From assembly GCA_937922705.1 (NCBI GenBank), contig CALAIW010000023.1, forward strand, positions 1 through 64,000: a DNA stretch of 64,000 nt, written 5' to 3'. The notes under the pieces are model-generated. The model was not told the origin of the DNA. It made no database searches and saw nothing but the letters and a program-made list of their open reading frames with translations. The stretch comes from an uncultured bacterium (GTDB taxonomy: Bacteria > Atribacterota > Atribacteria > Atribacterales > Caldatribacteriaceae). Below, one piece after another: positions 23,425 through 32,988 of the stretch (positions are counted from its first letter, which is position 1; every line of letters starts with the position of its first letter). Position numbers and translations under genes: made by a program.

Positions 23425-25569
23425 ATGGGGAAAAAACTTATCATCACTGAAAAGCCGAGTGTGGCAAGGGATATTGCTCGAGCGTTAGGAAAGTTCACCG
23501 ATTGGAAGGAGTACCTGGAAAATGAGGAGTATCGGATTACCTGGGCGGTTGGACACCTTGTTGGTCTTGCCGAGCCAGAAGATTACGATGAGCGGTTCAA
23601 AAAGTGGGACCTTGAGCTCTTGCCGATTATTCCCGAAGTTTTTCGATTGAAACCTCTTGAAAAGGCGGAGAAACGTCTCGAGGTCATTAAAACCCTGGCT
23701 GAGGCAGAAGATACCGAGGCTTTGATCAATGCTTGTGATGCGGGGCGAGAAGGAGAGCTCATTTTTCGGTATATTTACGAATTCCTGGGTTTGCAAAAAC
23801 CTGTATTTCGCCTCTGGCTTTCCTCGATGACCAGAGAGGCAATCCAGGAAGCCTTTGCCCAACTTAAGGAAGCTTCTGAGTACGATCTCCTTGCTCAAGC
23901 GGCAAAGTGTCGTTCTGAAGGAGACTGGCTTGTAGGAATCAATGGAAGTCGAGCTTTTACGACCCGATATCGTCTTTTGCTCTCGGTGGGAAGGGTACAG
24001 ACACCAACCCTTGCTATTCTTGTGCATCGAGAACGAGAAATCCAAAATTTCCGACCTACTCCCTATTGGGAGGTATTTGCCCGTTTTCGATATGGAGACC
24101 TTGAATATGTAGGAAAGTGGCAAGGAGAAGAGGGGCGTCTCTTTGAGAAGGAAAAAGCAGAAGCCCTTCTTGAGAAAGTACGCAAGAAACAAGGAAAGGT
24201 CGTTGAATTTTCCGAATCTAAAACCCAGGAAGCCCATCCCTTACTTTACGACCTCACGGAGCTCCAACGGGATGCCAATAAGCTCTTTGGATACTCAGCA
24301 CAACAGACCCTCGATATTGCTCAGCGTCTCTATGAGCACTATAAGCTCATCACCTACCCCCGTACTGATTCTCGGTATCTTTCTGAGGATCTTCTTGGGC
24401 AGGTAGAGAAAAGTATCGCTATGCTTACTCGATGTGGTTTTGCAGAGTTTACCAAAGGTCTTTCTCCAAAGGAGGCGCTTCTCGATAAACGAGTTTTTGA
24501 CCGTAGTAAGGTTACTGACCACCATGCCATTATTCCTACTGGGGAAGACATTCGCTGGGAAGTGCTGAAAGAGAGCGAGCGTAAAGTTATGGACCTTGTG
24601 GTGCGCCGTTTCCTTGCCGTTTTTTATCCTGCAGCTATCTGGATACACCGGACAATTCGAACAGAAGTTGCCGGCGAAGTTTTTGTGAGTAAGGCTAGGG
24701 TCCTTGCTGAAGGGGGATGGAGGGCGCTCTACCCCCGGGAGGAGGAAGAGTTCCTTCCCGTGGTCCCACGGGGAGAAACGGTGGACACTGTGGAGGCTTG
24801 GAGCGAGGAAAAAGAGACTAAGGCTCCTCCAAGGTATACAGAAGCAACCCTTCTTGCTGCTATGGAAGGTGCTGGGCGCTTTGTTGAAGATGAGGAACTT
24901 CGGGAAATTCTCAAAGAGAGTGGCATTGGAACACCGGCAACACGAGCGGCAATTATTGAGCGCCTTATTGAGGTTGGGTACGTAGAGCGGGTTGGGAAAA
25001 CCCTTATTCCTACCCCAAAGGGCATGGAACTCATTCGCCTTGTGGAGAGCATACCTATACCAGAGCTTGCATCTCCGCAGCTTACCGGGGAATGGGAAAA
25101 GAAACTCAATCTTATCCAGAAGGGACAATTTACTCGGGAACTTTTTATGGAGGGTATAAAAGTGTTCACCCGTGACATAGTGGAAAAAGTAAGGTCCCAG
25201 AATCTTGAAGATATCCGAGGAGCTAAAGGCCGCATGATGGGTTTAGAAAGTCCTGTGGGAATGTGTCCTCTCTGTGGGGCACCAGTGTATGAGAGCAAAA
25301 GAGCTTTCAGTTGCTCCCGATGGAAGGAAGGGTGCCCCTTCACTATTTGGAAAACTATTTCGGGGAAGAAGATTTCTCGTCAGCATGTGCAGAGGCTTTT
25401 GGCCACAGGAAAGACAGGAAAAATCTCGGGATTCCGTTCCAAAAAAGGGAAAAAGTTCTCCGCTATCCTTGTCCTTTCCGAAAATGGAAAAATAGAGTTT
25501 TCCTTTGGCAGTGTACCGTCCCGGGTTCGGGAAAGTGGGAGAGAGAATGGCGAGGATGGTGCAGATTGA
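23425..25569 (+). CDS. topB: DNA topoisomerase III (type IA)
   Basis: The 714-residue protein opens with the Toprim domain (KKLIITEKPSVARDIARALG and NACDAGREGELIF). The catalytic Tyr lies in HYKLITYPRTDSRYLS. The later blocks GIGTPATRAAIIERLIEVGYV and PTPKGMELI are standard. The C-terminus has a zinc-finger-like block (CPLCGAPVYESKRAFSCSRWKEGC) and a basic tail. It relaxes or decatenates DNA by single-strand passage. A GTGAGGGG site lies before ATG 23425. The stop is followed at once by a TATAAT box. Confidence 0.94.
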   Translation: MGKKLIITEKPSVARDIARALGKFTDWKEYLENEEYRITWAVGHLVGLAEPEDYDERFKKWDLELLPIIPEVFRLKPLEKAEKRLEVIKTLAEAEDTEALINACDAGREGELIFRYIYEFLGLQKPVFRLWLSSMTREAIQEAFAQLKEASEYDLLAQAAKCRSEGDWLVGINGSRAFTTRYRLLLSVGRVQTPTLAILVHREREIQNFRPTPYWEVFARFRYGDLEYVGKWQGEEGRLFEKEKAEALLEKVRKKQGKVVEFSESKTQEAHPLLYDLTELQRDANKLFGYSAQQTLDIAQRLYEHYKLITYPRTDSRYLSEDLLGQVEKSIAMLTRCGFAEFTKGLSPKEALLDKRVFDRSKVTDHHAIIPTGEDIRWEVLKESERKVMDLVVRRFLAVFYPAAIWIHRTIRTEVAGEVFVSKARVLAEGGWRALYPREEEEFLPVVPRGETVDTVEAWSEEKETKAPPRYTEATLLAAMEGAGRFVEDEELREILKESGIGTPATRAAIIERLIEVGYVERVGKTLIPTPKGMELIRLVESIPIPELASPQLTGEWEKKLNLIQKGQFTRELFMEGIKVFTRDIVEKVRSQNLEDIRGAKGRMMGLESPVGMCPLCGAPVYESKRAFSCSRWKEGCPFTIWKTISGKKISRQHVQRLLATGKTGKISGFRSKKGKKFSAILVLSENGKIEFSFGSVPSRVRESGRENGEDGAD

Positions 25570-25570
25570 G

Positions 25571-25576
25571 TATAAT
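25571..25576 (+). promoter_or_regulatory. -10 box TATAAT of murA, giving an almost leaderless transcript
   Basis: TATAAT begins one base after the topB stop region and ends nine bases before the murA ATG. A start about seven bases downstream would leave an mRNA leader of about three bases. No ribosome site is present before murA. No strong -35 is seen. Confidence 0.5.
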
Positions 25577-25585
25577 TAGCTTGGT

Positions 25586-26875
25586 ATGGAAGAACCAAAA
25601 AGCCAAAGCGAAGTGAAAGAGTACTTCCGTATCGTGGGCATGCGGCCTCTCGTGGGGAACGTTACTGTGGGGGGGTCGAAAAATGCCGCTTTACCTATCC
25701 TTGCTGCTACTCTTTTGAGTGATGAACCCTCACTCATTCACAATGTTCCAGACCTTCTTGATGTCCAAACTATGGTCATGGTTCTTGAGAGCCTTGGAGT
25801 GCAGGTTGAGCGGGTTGGGCGGCACTCGTACCGTATCATGCCAGCTACTCTTTCTGGATCTGAGCCACCTTATGAGCTCATCCGAAAAATGCGGGCCTCT
25901 TTTCTTGTTACCGGTCCTTTGATCTCTCGTCTTGGAAGAGCTCAGGTTCCGCTTCCTGGAGGGTGTGCGATTGGATCCCGCCCCATTGATTTGCATCTTA
26001 AGGGGTTTACCCATCTTGGGGTTCGCGTTTCCATGCGTTCTGGGTATATTGAGGCTTGGGCGGAAAGGCTCCAGGGGGGAGAAGTGTACTTTGATTTTCC
26101 CAGCGTTGGAGCGACGGAAAACGTCATGATGCTTGCTGCGACTATCGAGGACGAAACAATTATTGCCAATGCTGCCCGAGAACCTGAGGTTGTCGATCTT
26201 GCCCGTTTTCTTACCCTCATGGGGGCTTCGATTGAGGGGGCAGGAACAGATACCGTTGTTGTGCGAGGAAGGAAGAACCTCAAAGGGTGTGAGTATACCA
26301 TTATGAATGATCGCATAGAAGCAGGTACATTCTGTGTGGCTGCAGCTATAACCCGGGGTGATGTGGTGGTCCAGGGTATAGAGGTATCGCTTCTTCGGTC
26401 TGTGGTAACAAAACTCGAAGAGGTTGGTGCAAAGGTTGAAAGAATGGCTGAAGATGTTGTTCGCGTGACTATGCCCTGCCGGCCAAAGCCGACAAATATT
26501 AAGACTATGCCCTATCCTGGCTTTCCAACGGATATGCAGGCACAGTTTATGTCCCTCCTTTGCCTTGCTGAAGGGGTGAGTGTCATTACCGAGACTGTTT
26601 TTGAGAGTCGCTTCGCCCATGTAGGAGAACTTGAGCGGATGGGGGCAAAGATTCAGGTTGAGGGACGGAGTGCTGTGGTTGTGGGTGTGGAGAAACTCAA
26701 TGGAACGCAGGTCACTGCGACAGATCTTCGGGCTGGTGCAGCTCTTGTTCTTGCCGGCCTTGCTGCAGAGGGAGTGACCGAGGTGTATGGGGTGCGCCAC
26801 ATTGATCGGGGATACGAAGACCTTGAGGTAAAGCTTCGGTCTCTTGGTGCATCTATTGAGCGAGTGCGTGAATAG
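25586..26875 (+). CDS. murA: UDP-N-acetylglucosamine 1-carboxyvinyltransferase
   Basis: The 429-residue product carries out the first committed step of peptidoglycan synthesis, adding enolpyruvate to UDP-GlcNAc in the cytoplasm. [15 protein letters not shown] and [16 protein letters not shown] are typical openings. The fosfomycin-target Cys is present in [35 protein letters not shown] and [13 protein letters not shown] complete the site. The N-terminus is about 18 residues longer than usual; GTG 25613 is an alternative, but no ribosome site is seen for either. It begins the envelope run. Confidence 0.96.
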   Translation: MEEPKSQSEVKEYFRIVGMRPLVGNVTVGGSKNAALPILAATLLSDEPSLIHNVPDLLDVQTMVMVLESLGVQVERVGRHSYRIMPATLSGSEPPYELIRKMRASFLVTGPLISRLGRAQVPLPGGCAIGSRPIDLHLKGFTHLGVRVSMRSGYIEAWAERLQGGEVYFDFPSVGATENVMMLAATIEDETIIANAAREPEVVDLARFLTLMGASIEGAGTDTVVVRGRKNLKGCEYTIMNDRIEAGTFCVAAAITRGDVVVQGIEVSLLRSVVTKLEEVGAKVERMAEDVVRVTMPCRPKPTNIKTMPYPGFPTDMQAQFMSLLCLAEGVSVITETVFESRFAHVGELERMGAKIQVEGRSAVVVGVEKLNGTQVTATDLRAGAALVLAGLAAEGVTEVYGVRHIDRGYEDLEVKLRSLGASIERVRE

Positions 26876-26889
26876 CAGGAGGAATGCGC

Positions 26890-27906
26890 ATGTGGAATAA
26901 GCGGCTTGGTATTGACCTGGGAACGGCAACAACTCTCATTTACCTTCATGGGCGGGGGATTGTCCTGAACGAACCATCGGTTGTAGCCATTGCTAAAGAT
27001 TCGAATCAGATTCTTGCCGTTGGGAAAGAAGCGTGGGAAATGGTTGGCAAGACTCCAGAACATATCGTGGCACACCGCCCCTTGCGCGATGGTGTCGTTA
27101 GTAGCTATGAGATTACTCGGAAAATGCTCACTTACTTCATCCAGCGTGTTTGTGGACGGAGCCTCTTTAAACCCGATGTGGTTATCTGTGTCCCTTCAGG
27201 AGGAACGGAAGTCGAGAAGCGAGCTGTTCTTGATGCGGCATACCATGCGGGGGCTCGGAAGGCCTATCTTATCGAGGAACCGATGGCAGCCGCTTTGGGG
27301 GCTGGTCTTGAGATTACTGAACCAACGGGGAACATGGTTATCGATATTGGTGGCGGTACAACAGATGTTGCGGTACTCTCTCTTGGTGGTATTGTGGTAA
27401 GCCAATCCGTTCGAGTGGCGGGGGACAAGATGGACGAAGCTATTGTGCGCCACCTTCGCAAAAAATTTAACTTATTGATTGGTGAGAAGACTGCGGAAGC
27501 AATCAAGATTGAAATTGGTTGGGCTGTTCCTCCGCCAGAGGAAAAGGTCATTCGGGTCAAAGGACGAGACCTTGTTTCGGGACTCCCAAGGGAAATCACT
27601 CTCAGTGCTTCCGAGGTGTACAGGTGCCTTTTGGAGCCGCTCTCATATATTGTAGAGGCGGCACGGGCGGTTCTGGAACACACTCCTCCCGAGCTTGCTG
27701 CTGATATTGGGGAAAAGGGAATCTGCCTTACTGGTGGGGGCTCGCTCCTTCGAGGCATTGATGAGATGCTTGCGAAAGCTTTGGGGGTTCCGGTGTACGT
27801 TGCAGAAGATCCAGTATCGTGCGTTGCACTTGGAGCTGGAAAGGTCCTCGATTACCTGAGGTTCCTCCGGAATGGTTTTCTCTACACTAGAGGGAGGAAT
27901 GTATAG
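26890..27906 (+). CDS. mreB: MreB-type rod-shape actin homologue
   Basis: I start at ATG 26890, seven bases after AGGAGG. The 338 residues match MreB: LGIDLGTATTLIYLHGRG (phosphate 1), MVIDIGGGTTDVAVLSLGG (phosphate 2), LIEEPMAAALGAGL and CLTGGGSLLRGIDEML (adenosine). MreB filaments under the membrane steer wall synthesis, fitting its place after murA. No mreC, mreD or rodA follows; instead come an S55 peptidase and tamB. Rod shape is inferred. Confidence 0.95.
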   Translation: MWNKRLGIDLGTATTLIYLHGRGIVLNEPSVVAIAKDSNQILAVGKEAWEMVGKTPEHIVAHRPLRDGVVSSYEITRKMLTYFIQRVCGRSLFKPDVVICVPSGGTEVEKRAVLDAAYHAGARKAYLIEEPMAAALGAGLEITEPTGNMVIDIGGGTTDVAVLSLGGIVVSQSVRVAGDKMDEAIVRHLRKKFNLLIGEKTAEAIKIEIGWAVPPPEEKVIRVKGRDLVSGLPREITLSASEVYRCLLEPLSYIVEAARAVLEHTPPELAADIGEKGICLTGGGSLLRGIDEMLAKALGVPVYVAEDPVSCVALGAGKVLDYLRFLRNGFLYTRGRNV

Positions 27907-27909
27907 TTT

Positions 27910-29481
27910 TTGCGGTGGCGTAAGATTGTTTTTCCCTGCATTGTAATCTGTGTTCTTTTGAGCATTTCTTCCTCTGTACTGGGTGGGGGAATTTCCTTTT
28001 TTCCTTTCTCTGCTCTTCGCAAAGGGATGAAAGCGATAGGAAAGACTGTCCTCTATGGAACCCAAGTGGAGGAATTTTCCCTCGAAATCATTGATGTGGT
28101 TCGAGCCAAAGACATTACCGACAGCTATTTTGTGGTTCTCGTGACTGACGAGAAAATCCAGAGTCTTGGTGGCATTCTCGCCGGAATGAGTGGGAGTCCG
28201 GTGTACGTTCGAGGGAAGATCGCAGGAGCACTCTCCCACAGTTTCGAAACGAGAGATCACCTTGTGGGTGTAGTGACGCCAATTGAGGCCATGCTCAAAA
28301 TATGGAAAGAAGAAGAGGTTCTTGCTCCACTTGAAAAGGGACAAGAATCAGTGGTTTTGTGCTTTGGGCTTGGATCGCGAGCTTGGGAACGCCTCAACGG
28401 GAGATTTAGAGAAAAGTATGGTCTCAGGAAGATTCTCACCCTTCCAAGGTTTTTCTCCGGTGCAGAGCAAAGCAAAAGTGTCTCTCTTGAACCGGGAAGT
28501 GCTATTGGGGTGCAACTTGTTACTGGCGATGCAGAAATAGTAAGCATTGGTACCCTGACGCTTCGGGATGGGGACCGCTTTCTTGCCCTTGGTCACCCCT
28601 TTCTGCATCGGGGAAAAGCACAGTACTTTCTCTCCTCAGTGTACGTGAACTTTAGCCTCAAGGGTGATGAGTTTCCCTTTAAGGTTGGTACACCCCTTGA
28701 AATTGTGGGTGTGGTTGAGGAGGATCGGAGTACGGGCATAGCTGGGCGTTTTGGGGTTCTCCCGAGGACGACTGAGGTTACGGTGCGAGTGCGGGAGAGG
28801 GCGGTAAAACGAGAATTTCATTTCTCTGTGGTTCAGGAGGAGGATATTCTTGTGGATTTCCTTCCTGAACTTATCCTTGATGCCATTGATCGCACTATTG
28901 ATCGCCAATCCCAAGGCAGCGTGGATGTAAGGTTTCGGGTGATGGGTGGTGAAACGCAAGTGGAGAGAGAGTTTTTCTGGGTCAGTGAGCAGGATATTGC
29001 CACCGTTGCTTCAGATACTCTGCGAAAGATTTTTGAAGTTCTTTTCAAGAACCCGTATCGTTCCCTTGAGGCCCAAAGTATCGATATTGATATTGAAGTG
29101 TTTCCTGAAATACAACGAGGATGGGTTATTTCTTGTGATTTTCCGAGGATTGTCAAACGAGGAGAAACGATTGAAGGGAAGGCGACTGTTTTCCTCTACC
29201 GTCAAGGTATACGAGATGTTACTCTTTACTTCACCCTTCCTCTTGATTGGAGCCCTGGAGAAGCAGAGGTCATTGTGCGAGGGAAAGGAGGGAGTGGGGA
29301 AGAGGTGCAAGAAAGCCTTTTCCCCTCAACCTTTGAAGAGTATGTCACGCAGAAGCTGAGCGCTTTTCAGAGTGATGGAGTTGATCTTGAGGTTTCCACA
29401 AGGGCTTCTTCTTTTAGAACCCATGTGTTCCTTCCTTTTGTTCTTGAGGGAAGTGCTTCCGCAAAGGTATGGGTAAACTAA
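27910..29481 (+). CDS. SpoIVB-like S55 peptidase domain protein
   Basis: TTG 27910 gives 523 residues with a signal peptide (residues 1-25). The S55 domain is seen in GGILAGMSGSPVYVRGKIAGALSH, where Ser94 of GMSGSP is the probable nucleophile, and in FLALGHPFLHRGK. SpoIVB of Bacillus is a sporulation signalling protease. Here the protein is exported in a diderm with no sporulation genes in view, between mreB and tamB. The second half (residues 260-523) has beta-rich, receptor-like segments. A role in envelope protein processing is inference. The ribosome site is distant (GGGAGG, 12 bases). Confidence 0.75.
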   Translation: MRWRKIVFPCIVICVLLSISSSVLGGGISFFPFSALRKGMKAIGKTVLYGTQVEEFSLEIIDVVRAKDITDSYFVVLVTDEKIQSLGGILAGMSGSPVYVRGKIAGALSHSFETRDHLVGVVTPIEAMLKIWKEEEVLAPLEKGQESVVLCFGLGSRAWERLNGRFREKYGLRKILTLPRFFSGAEQSKSVSLEPGSAIGVQLVTGDAEIVSIGTLTLRDGDRFLALGHPFLHRGKAQYFLSSVYVNFSLKGDEFPFKVGTPLEIVGVVEEDRSTGIAGRFGVLPRTTEVTVRVRERAVKREFHFSVVQEEDILVDFLPELILDAIDRTIDRQSQGSVDVRFRVMGGETQVEREFFWVSEQDIATVASDTLRKIFEVLFKNPYRSLEAQSIDIDIEVFPEIQRGWVISCDFPRIVKRGETIEGKATVFLYRQGIRDVTLYFTLPLDWSPGEAEVIVRGKGGSGEEVQESLFPSTFEEYVTQKLSAFQSDGVDLEVSTRASSFRTHVFLPFVLEGSASAKVWVN

Positions 29482-32400
29482 GGGGGAAAAAAATTCTTTG
29501 GGCCTTTGGAGTGGTTGCTTTTCTCCTTTTCCTCCTTGTCCTTGGAGGAGGGAGGTACTTTGCACAAAAATTCATGGAGGAGCTCAAAGCTCGCTACCAC
29601 ATTTTGGTTGAGGTTAAGGAGATCACGCCTCTTTTCCTCGGGTTTTCCTGTAAAGATGTCTCTATCAAGGGTGAACGATTTTCCTTTCAAGCTTCTCGCC
29701 TCCTTGCTCGTCTGAGCTGGAAGAAGGGCATTTCTCTCGTGATTGTTGACGGAGAGTTCTCCCTCTCTCAGGGTCTTGCGGTTCCTCTTGAGTCTCTTCC
29801 ACCCTTCTTCCTTGAAGTTCGAGGAGGTCGTTTTTCAGAGCTGTCCGACTTCCGCTGGGATGGATGGTTGGAGAAATCTGGGAACCTCTTTCGTTTTAGT
29901 GGAACCAGTGGTGATCTTTCTCTTTCAGGAAACGTAGAAGGAGAGAGAGTTACCGTTTCGGGGACCTATCGCACTTCTCCCCTCCAGGGGACCTTTTCTC
30001 TGAGAACTGGGGCTTTTTCTGGAACATTTGGGGAGGTTCATTTTGAGGGGGTTCTCTCTCAGAAGGAAGACGCCTGGCAGATTGTTCCCTTCCTGGTAGC
30101 GGCACAGGGTGGGACATTTTCTGGAAAGTGCGTGCTCCAGAAGGACACTCGCTTTGACCTTTCGGGAGTGGTGCGCGTTTTTGACATGGAGGTACCCCTT
30201 GTCCTTTCAGGTTACCTTGCCTTCCCAGTCTTTGAGGGGAAGTTCCAAAGTGAGAATCTTTCAGGAGATGCAACGGTGAACTTTGCAGATGCCTCTTTCC
30301 GTGTTGCGGTGCATCCTCATTCAGTGTGGCGGGGGTATCGTGTTTCTGGAGTTCTTGAGGGTTGTTTTCGAGACGGCTTTACCGTGGAGTTTCATGATTT
30401 CTCGGTTGATCTTCTTGAGGAGAACCTCTCCTTTACTCTTTCTGGAAAGCTCAAAAGGCAAAAGGAAGCATGGCAAGGCGATATGAAACTTTGTGATTTG
30501 AGAGGGAAAATTGAAGGTTGGGAATTTTACGGGGGAGAACTTGTAGCGCGTCTTGATGGTCAAAGAGTTAGCTTCTCTGGTGTGGGAAAACTTTTGGGGG
30601 GGCTAGTGAGTCTCTCTGGAGAGTATGAAAGAGGGAAACTCTGTGCTTGGGGGAAAGCTGAGGAAATTCCTATTGAGCGTATTGTGGCGGAAAAGGGTTT
30701 GCCTCTTTCTGGTACTGTTTCTACACATTTCTCTCTTGAAGGAGAGTGGGGAAATTTTAAGGTTTCCTTTTCCCTGATTGATGGACATCTCTTTTTTGAG
30801 GGAATAGACCTTGGGGACATTGTCTCTGGAGAGATGGAATCAGAGGGAGATATGGTTGCCCTTAAAGATCTCCTCCTTGTCCAGGGAGGAGGAAAGTTTT
30901 TGGGAACGCTTGTGAAGGATGCTTTGGGCATCCAAGGAGAAGGAGTTTTTGAGGCCTATCCCCTTGAGTTCTCTTGGCGCGAGAGAAAAACCCAGCTTCT
31001 CCTTCATGGTACCGTGGCTTTCCGGTGGGGTGTAGAGCGTTTTCTGAGTTTTGACCTCTTGGTACCTCTCTGGTCCTTTGGAACTTTTGAGGGCCGTGAC
31101 CTCCGCGCTGTAGGAAGATTGCAGAATGGGGAGGTTAGTCTTGAGCATCTTTCACTTCTCTGGGATGGAGGGTTTCTCAAGGCACGTGGGAATCTTGTCC
31201 CTGGGGAGAGGATCGATTTGGAGGGAGAAATCGAAAATCTCCGTGTACCGGAGAATGACTTTCAGGTTAGCGGAGTTATTGAGAGGGCCTATCTTTCCAT
31301 TTCCGGCCCTTGGGAGAATGTGCGCTGGACTCTTAAAGGAAAAGGTTCCCTGCTGGAGACAGCCACTCTAACCCTGGGGAAGGAAGTTACCTTGCAACTT
31401 GCGGGAAGAGTTTCTCTTTCTCGTGTTCTTGAAAGCCAGTCTCCGGTACTTGAGGTGCTCCATCCAGAATTCCTTGAGGAAGGATTCATCACTGTTTGCG
31501 GGGTCAACCTTGCTCTTTTTGGTGGGGAATTCTTCTCAAGGACGTTGGGAACTTTCGATATGGATTTTGTCTTAGACCCGCAAAAGAACCTGTGGCGTTT
31601 TTCTTCGGATACCATTGCCTTTTCCTTTCCCCCGTATGGGAACTTTAAAGGAGAGGTTCGAGGAACGTACGATGGACAGCGTTTTACCTTAGAAAGCGTG
31701 AAGCTTGAGGGAGAGAAAGGGATTTCTCTTTCTGGAAAAGGAAACGTAGATATTGTGGCTAAGAATCTTGATCTTTGGGTTTCGGGGAAAGTAAAAGCAC
31801 TTTTTCCCTTTGAGGGTTACGACATCAACCTTAAGGCCGAGGGAGAATTTCATGTCTTTGGCGACCTTACCTTTCCATCCTGGGAGGGATTGCTCCGGGC
31901 GCACGAGGTGAGAATTTCTGCAATGGGTAGGGAGTTGGTGCTTTTTGAGGACCTTCAGGGGAAAGTCTGCGGGAGTACGCTTTACCTTTCTTGTGGGAAA
32001 GGTACCCTTCTTGGGGGAAAGCTTACAAGGGTTGAGGGCACAGTAACTCCTGATAGTCTTATGCTTTCAGGGGACCTTGAAGGAGAGGGGTCATTCCCTG
32101 GATTTGGGGAAGTTTTTCAGGGTCGATGGTCTGGGAAGTTTGTGCTCTCTGGGGCAAAGGGGAAAGGGTATACCCTTCAGGGGGATCTGGTAGTCTCTCA
32201 GGCTTTTCTCGATACGCGAAAAGCCACGAAGGAAGAAATGCCGAACTTTACTTTGTTTTCTGAGCTTTTTGGAGGATTCCCTATCTCGGTGAAACTTTGC
32301 GTTACTCTTCAGGATACACTCCTTGTAAGAACTGATTTTCTTCGCCTTGTGCTTTCTGGGGGTGTGTCTTTGAGTTTTGAAGAGGGTAAGCTCTCCCTAA

Positions 32401-32966
32401 CTGGAAGGCTTGATGTTGTCGAGGGAACGTACGATCTTGTGGCTTGTACCATACCTCTTGGGGGATATATTACCTTTACGGATTTTGGGGGGTATATGCC
32501 GGAACTGCATCTTGAGGGTCGGAAAAATATTCAAGGATATGACATCCAAGTGCGCATTAGCGGTTCTCTTCCTGACTACAGAATAGATCTTGTCTCTGAT
32601 CCTCCTCTCTTGAAAGAGGAAGTGCTCTCGCTCCTTTTCCTTGGTGACAAGGATGCGTACGTTGCTCTGGATCGAGTTAATCTTGCGCCGCTTTTGGCGA
32701 AGGCTGCTCATTTCCTCTTGAAGAAGAGCTGGACACTGCGTCTGGAACCATTTTTTGACGCGGTAACTTTTGATCCCTTGGATTTTTCCCGGATAACTTT
32801 TGAAAAGAGACTTGGTAAGAATGTAGCCATAGGGTATACTCAAAACTTGAACGGTAAATCAGCCTTCGAGGTAGATATTGACCTGAGCAAGGAATGGTCC
32901 TTCCGCTTCGAGCGGAGGGAAAACGGTGAGCTGGAATGGATGTTTCAGTTCGCCACAAAGTTTTGA
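29469..32966 (+). CDS. tamB: TamB-family intermembrane transport/assembly protein
   Basis: The 1165-residue product has one N-terminal membrane helix (residues 8-30), then a long run of amphipathic beta strands without cysteine motifs. It ends in a TamB/DUF490 domain (LRLVLSGGVSLSFEEGKLSLTGRLDVVEGTYDL region and DIDLSKEWSF) and a terminal Phe. TamB proteins form a hydrophobic groove bridging inner and outer membrane and carry phospholipid or aid outer-membrane protein assembly. It lies just before bamA, its usual partner type. The start ATG 29469 overlaps the S55 gene by 13 bases. Confidence 0.88.
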   Translation: MGKLRGKKILWAFGVVAFLLFLLVLGGGRYFAQKFMEELKARYHILVEVKEITPLFLGFSCKDVSIKGERFSFQASRLLARLSWKKGISLVIVDGEFSLSQGLAVPLESLPPFFLEVRGGRFSELSDFRWDGWLEKSGNLFRFSGTSGDLSLSGNVEGERVTVSGTYRTSPLQGTFSLRTGAFSGTFGEVHFEGVLSQKEDAWQIVPFLVAAQGGTFSGKCVLQKDTRFDLSGVVRVFDMEVPLVLSGYLAFPVFEGKFQSENLSGDATVNFADASFRVAVHPHSVWRGYRVSGVLEGCFRDGFTVEFHDFSVDLLEENLSFTLSGKLKRQKEAWQGDMKLCDLRGKIEGWEFYGGELVARLDGQRVSFSGVGKLLGGLVSLSGEYERGKLCAWGKAEEIPIERIVAEKGLPLSGTVSTHFSLEGEWGNFKVSFSLIDGHLFFEGIDLGDIVSGEMESEGDMVALKDLLLVQGGGKFLGTLVKDALGIQGEGVFEAYPLEFSWRERKTQLLLHGTVAFRWGVERFLSFDLLVPLWSFGTFEGRDLRAVGRLQNGEVSLEHLSLLWDGGFLKARGNLVPGERIDLEGEIENLRVPENDFQVSGVIERAYLSISGPWENVRWTLKGKGSLLETATLTLGKEVTLQLAGRVSLSRVLESQSPVLEVLHPEFLEEGFITVCGVNLALFGGEFFSRTLGTFDMDFVLDPQKNLWRFSSDTIAFSFPPYGNFKGEVRGTYDGQRFTLESVKLEGEKGISLSGKGNVDIVAKNLDLWVSGKVKALFPFEGYDINLKAEGEFHVFGDLTFPSWEGLLRAHEVRISAMGRELVLFEDLQGKVCGSTLYLSCGKGTLLGGKLTRVEGTVTPDSLMLSGDLEGEGSFPGFGEVFQGRWSGKFVLSGAKGKGYTLQGDLVVSQAFLDTRKATKEEMPNFTLFSELFGGFPISVKLCVTLQDTLLVRTDFLRLVLSGGVSLSFEEGKLSLTGRLDVVEGTYDLVACTIPLGGYITFTDFGGYMPELHLEGRKNIQGYDIQVRISGSLPDYRIDLVSDPPLLKEEVLSLLFLGDKDAYVALDRVNLAPLLAKAAHFLLKKSWTLRLEPFFDAVTFDPLDFSRITFEKRLGKNVAIGYTQNLNGKSAFEVDIDLSKEWSFRFERRENGELEWMFQFATKF

Positions 32967-32988
32967 GCTTGAAAGGAGGAGAACTTCT

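Noticed and set aside
25730-26932. 400-codon open frame on the minus strand
   Set aside because: It lies fully opposite murA, has no ribosome site or family motifs, and its composition follows from murA codon use.
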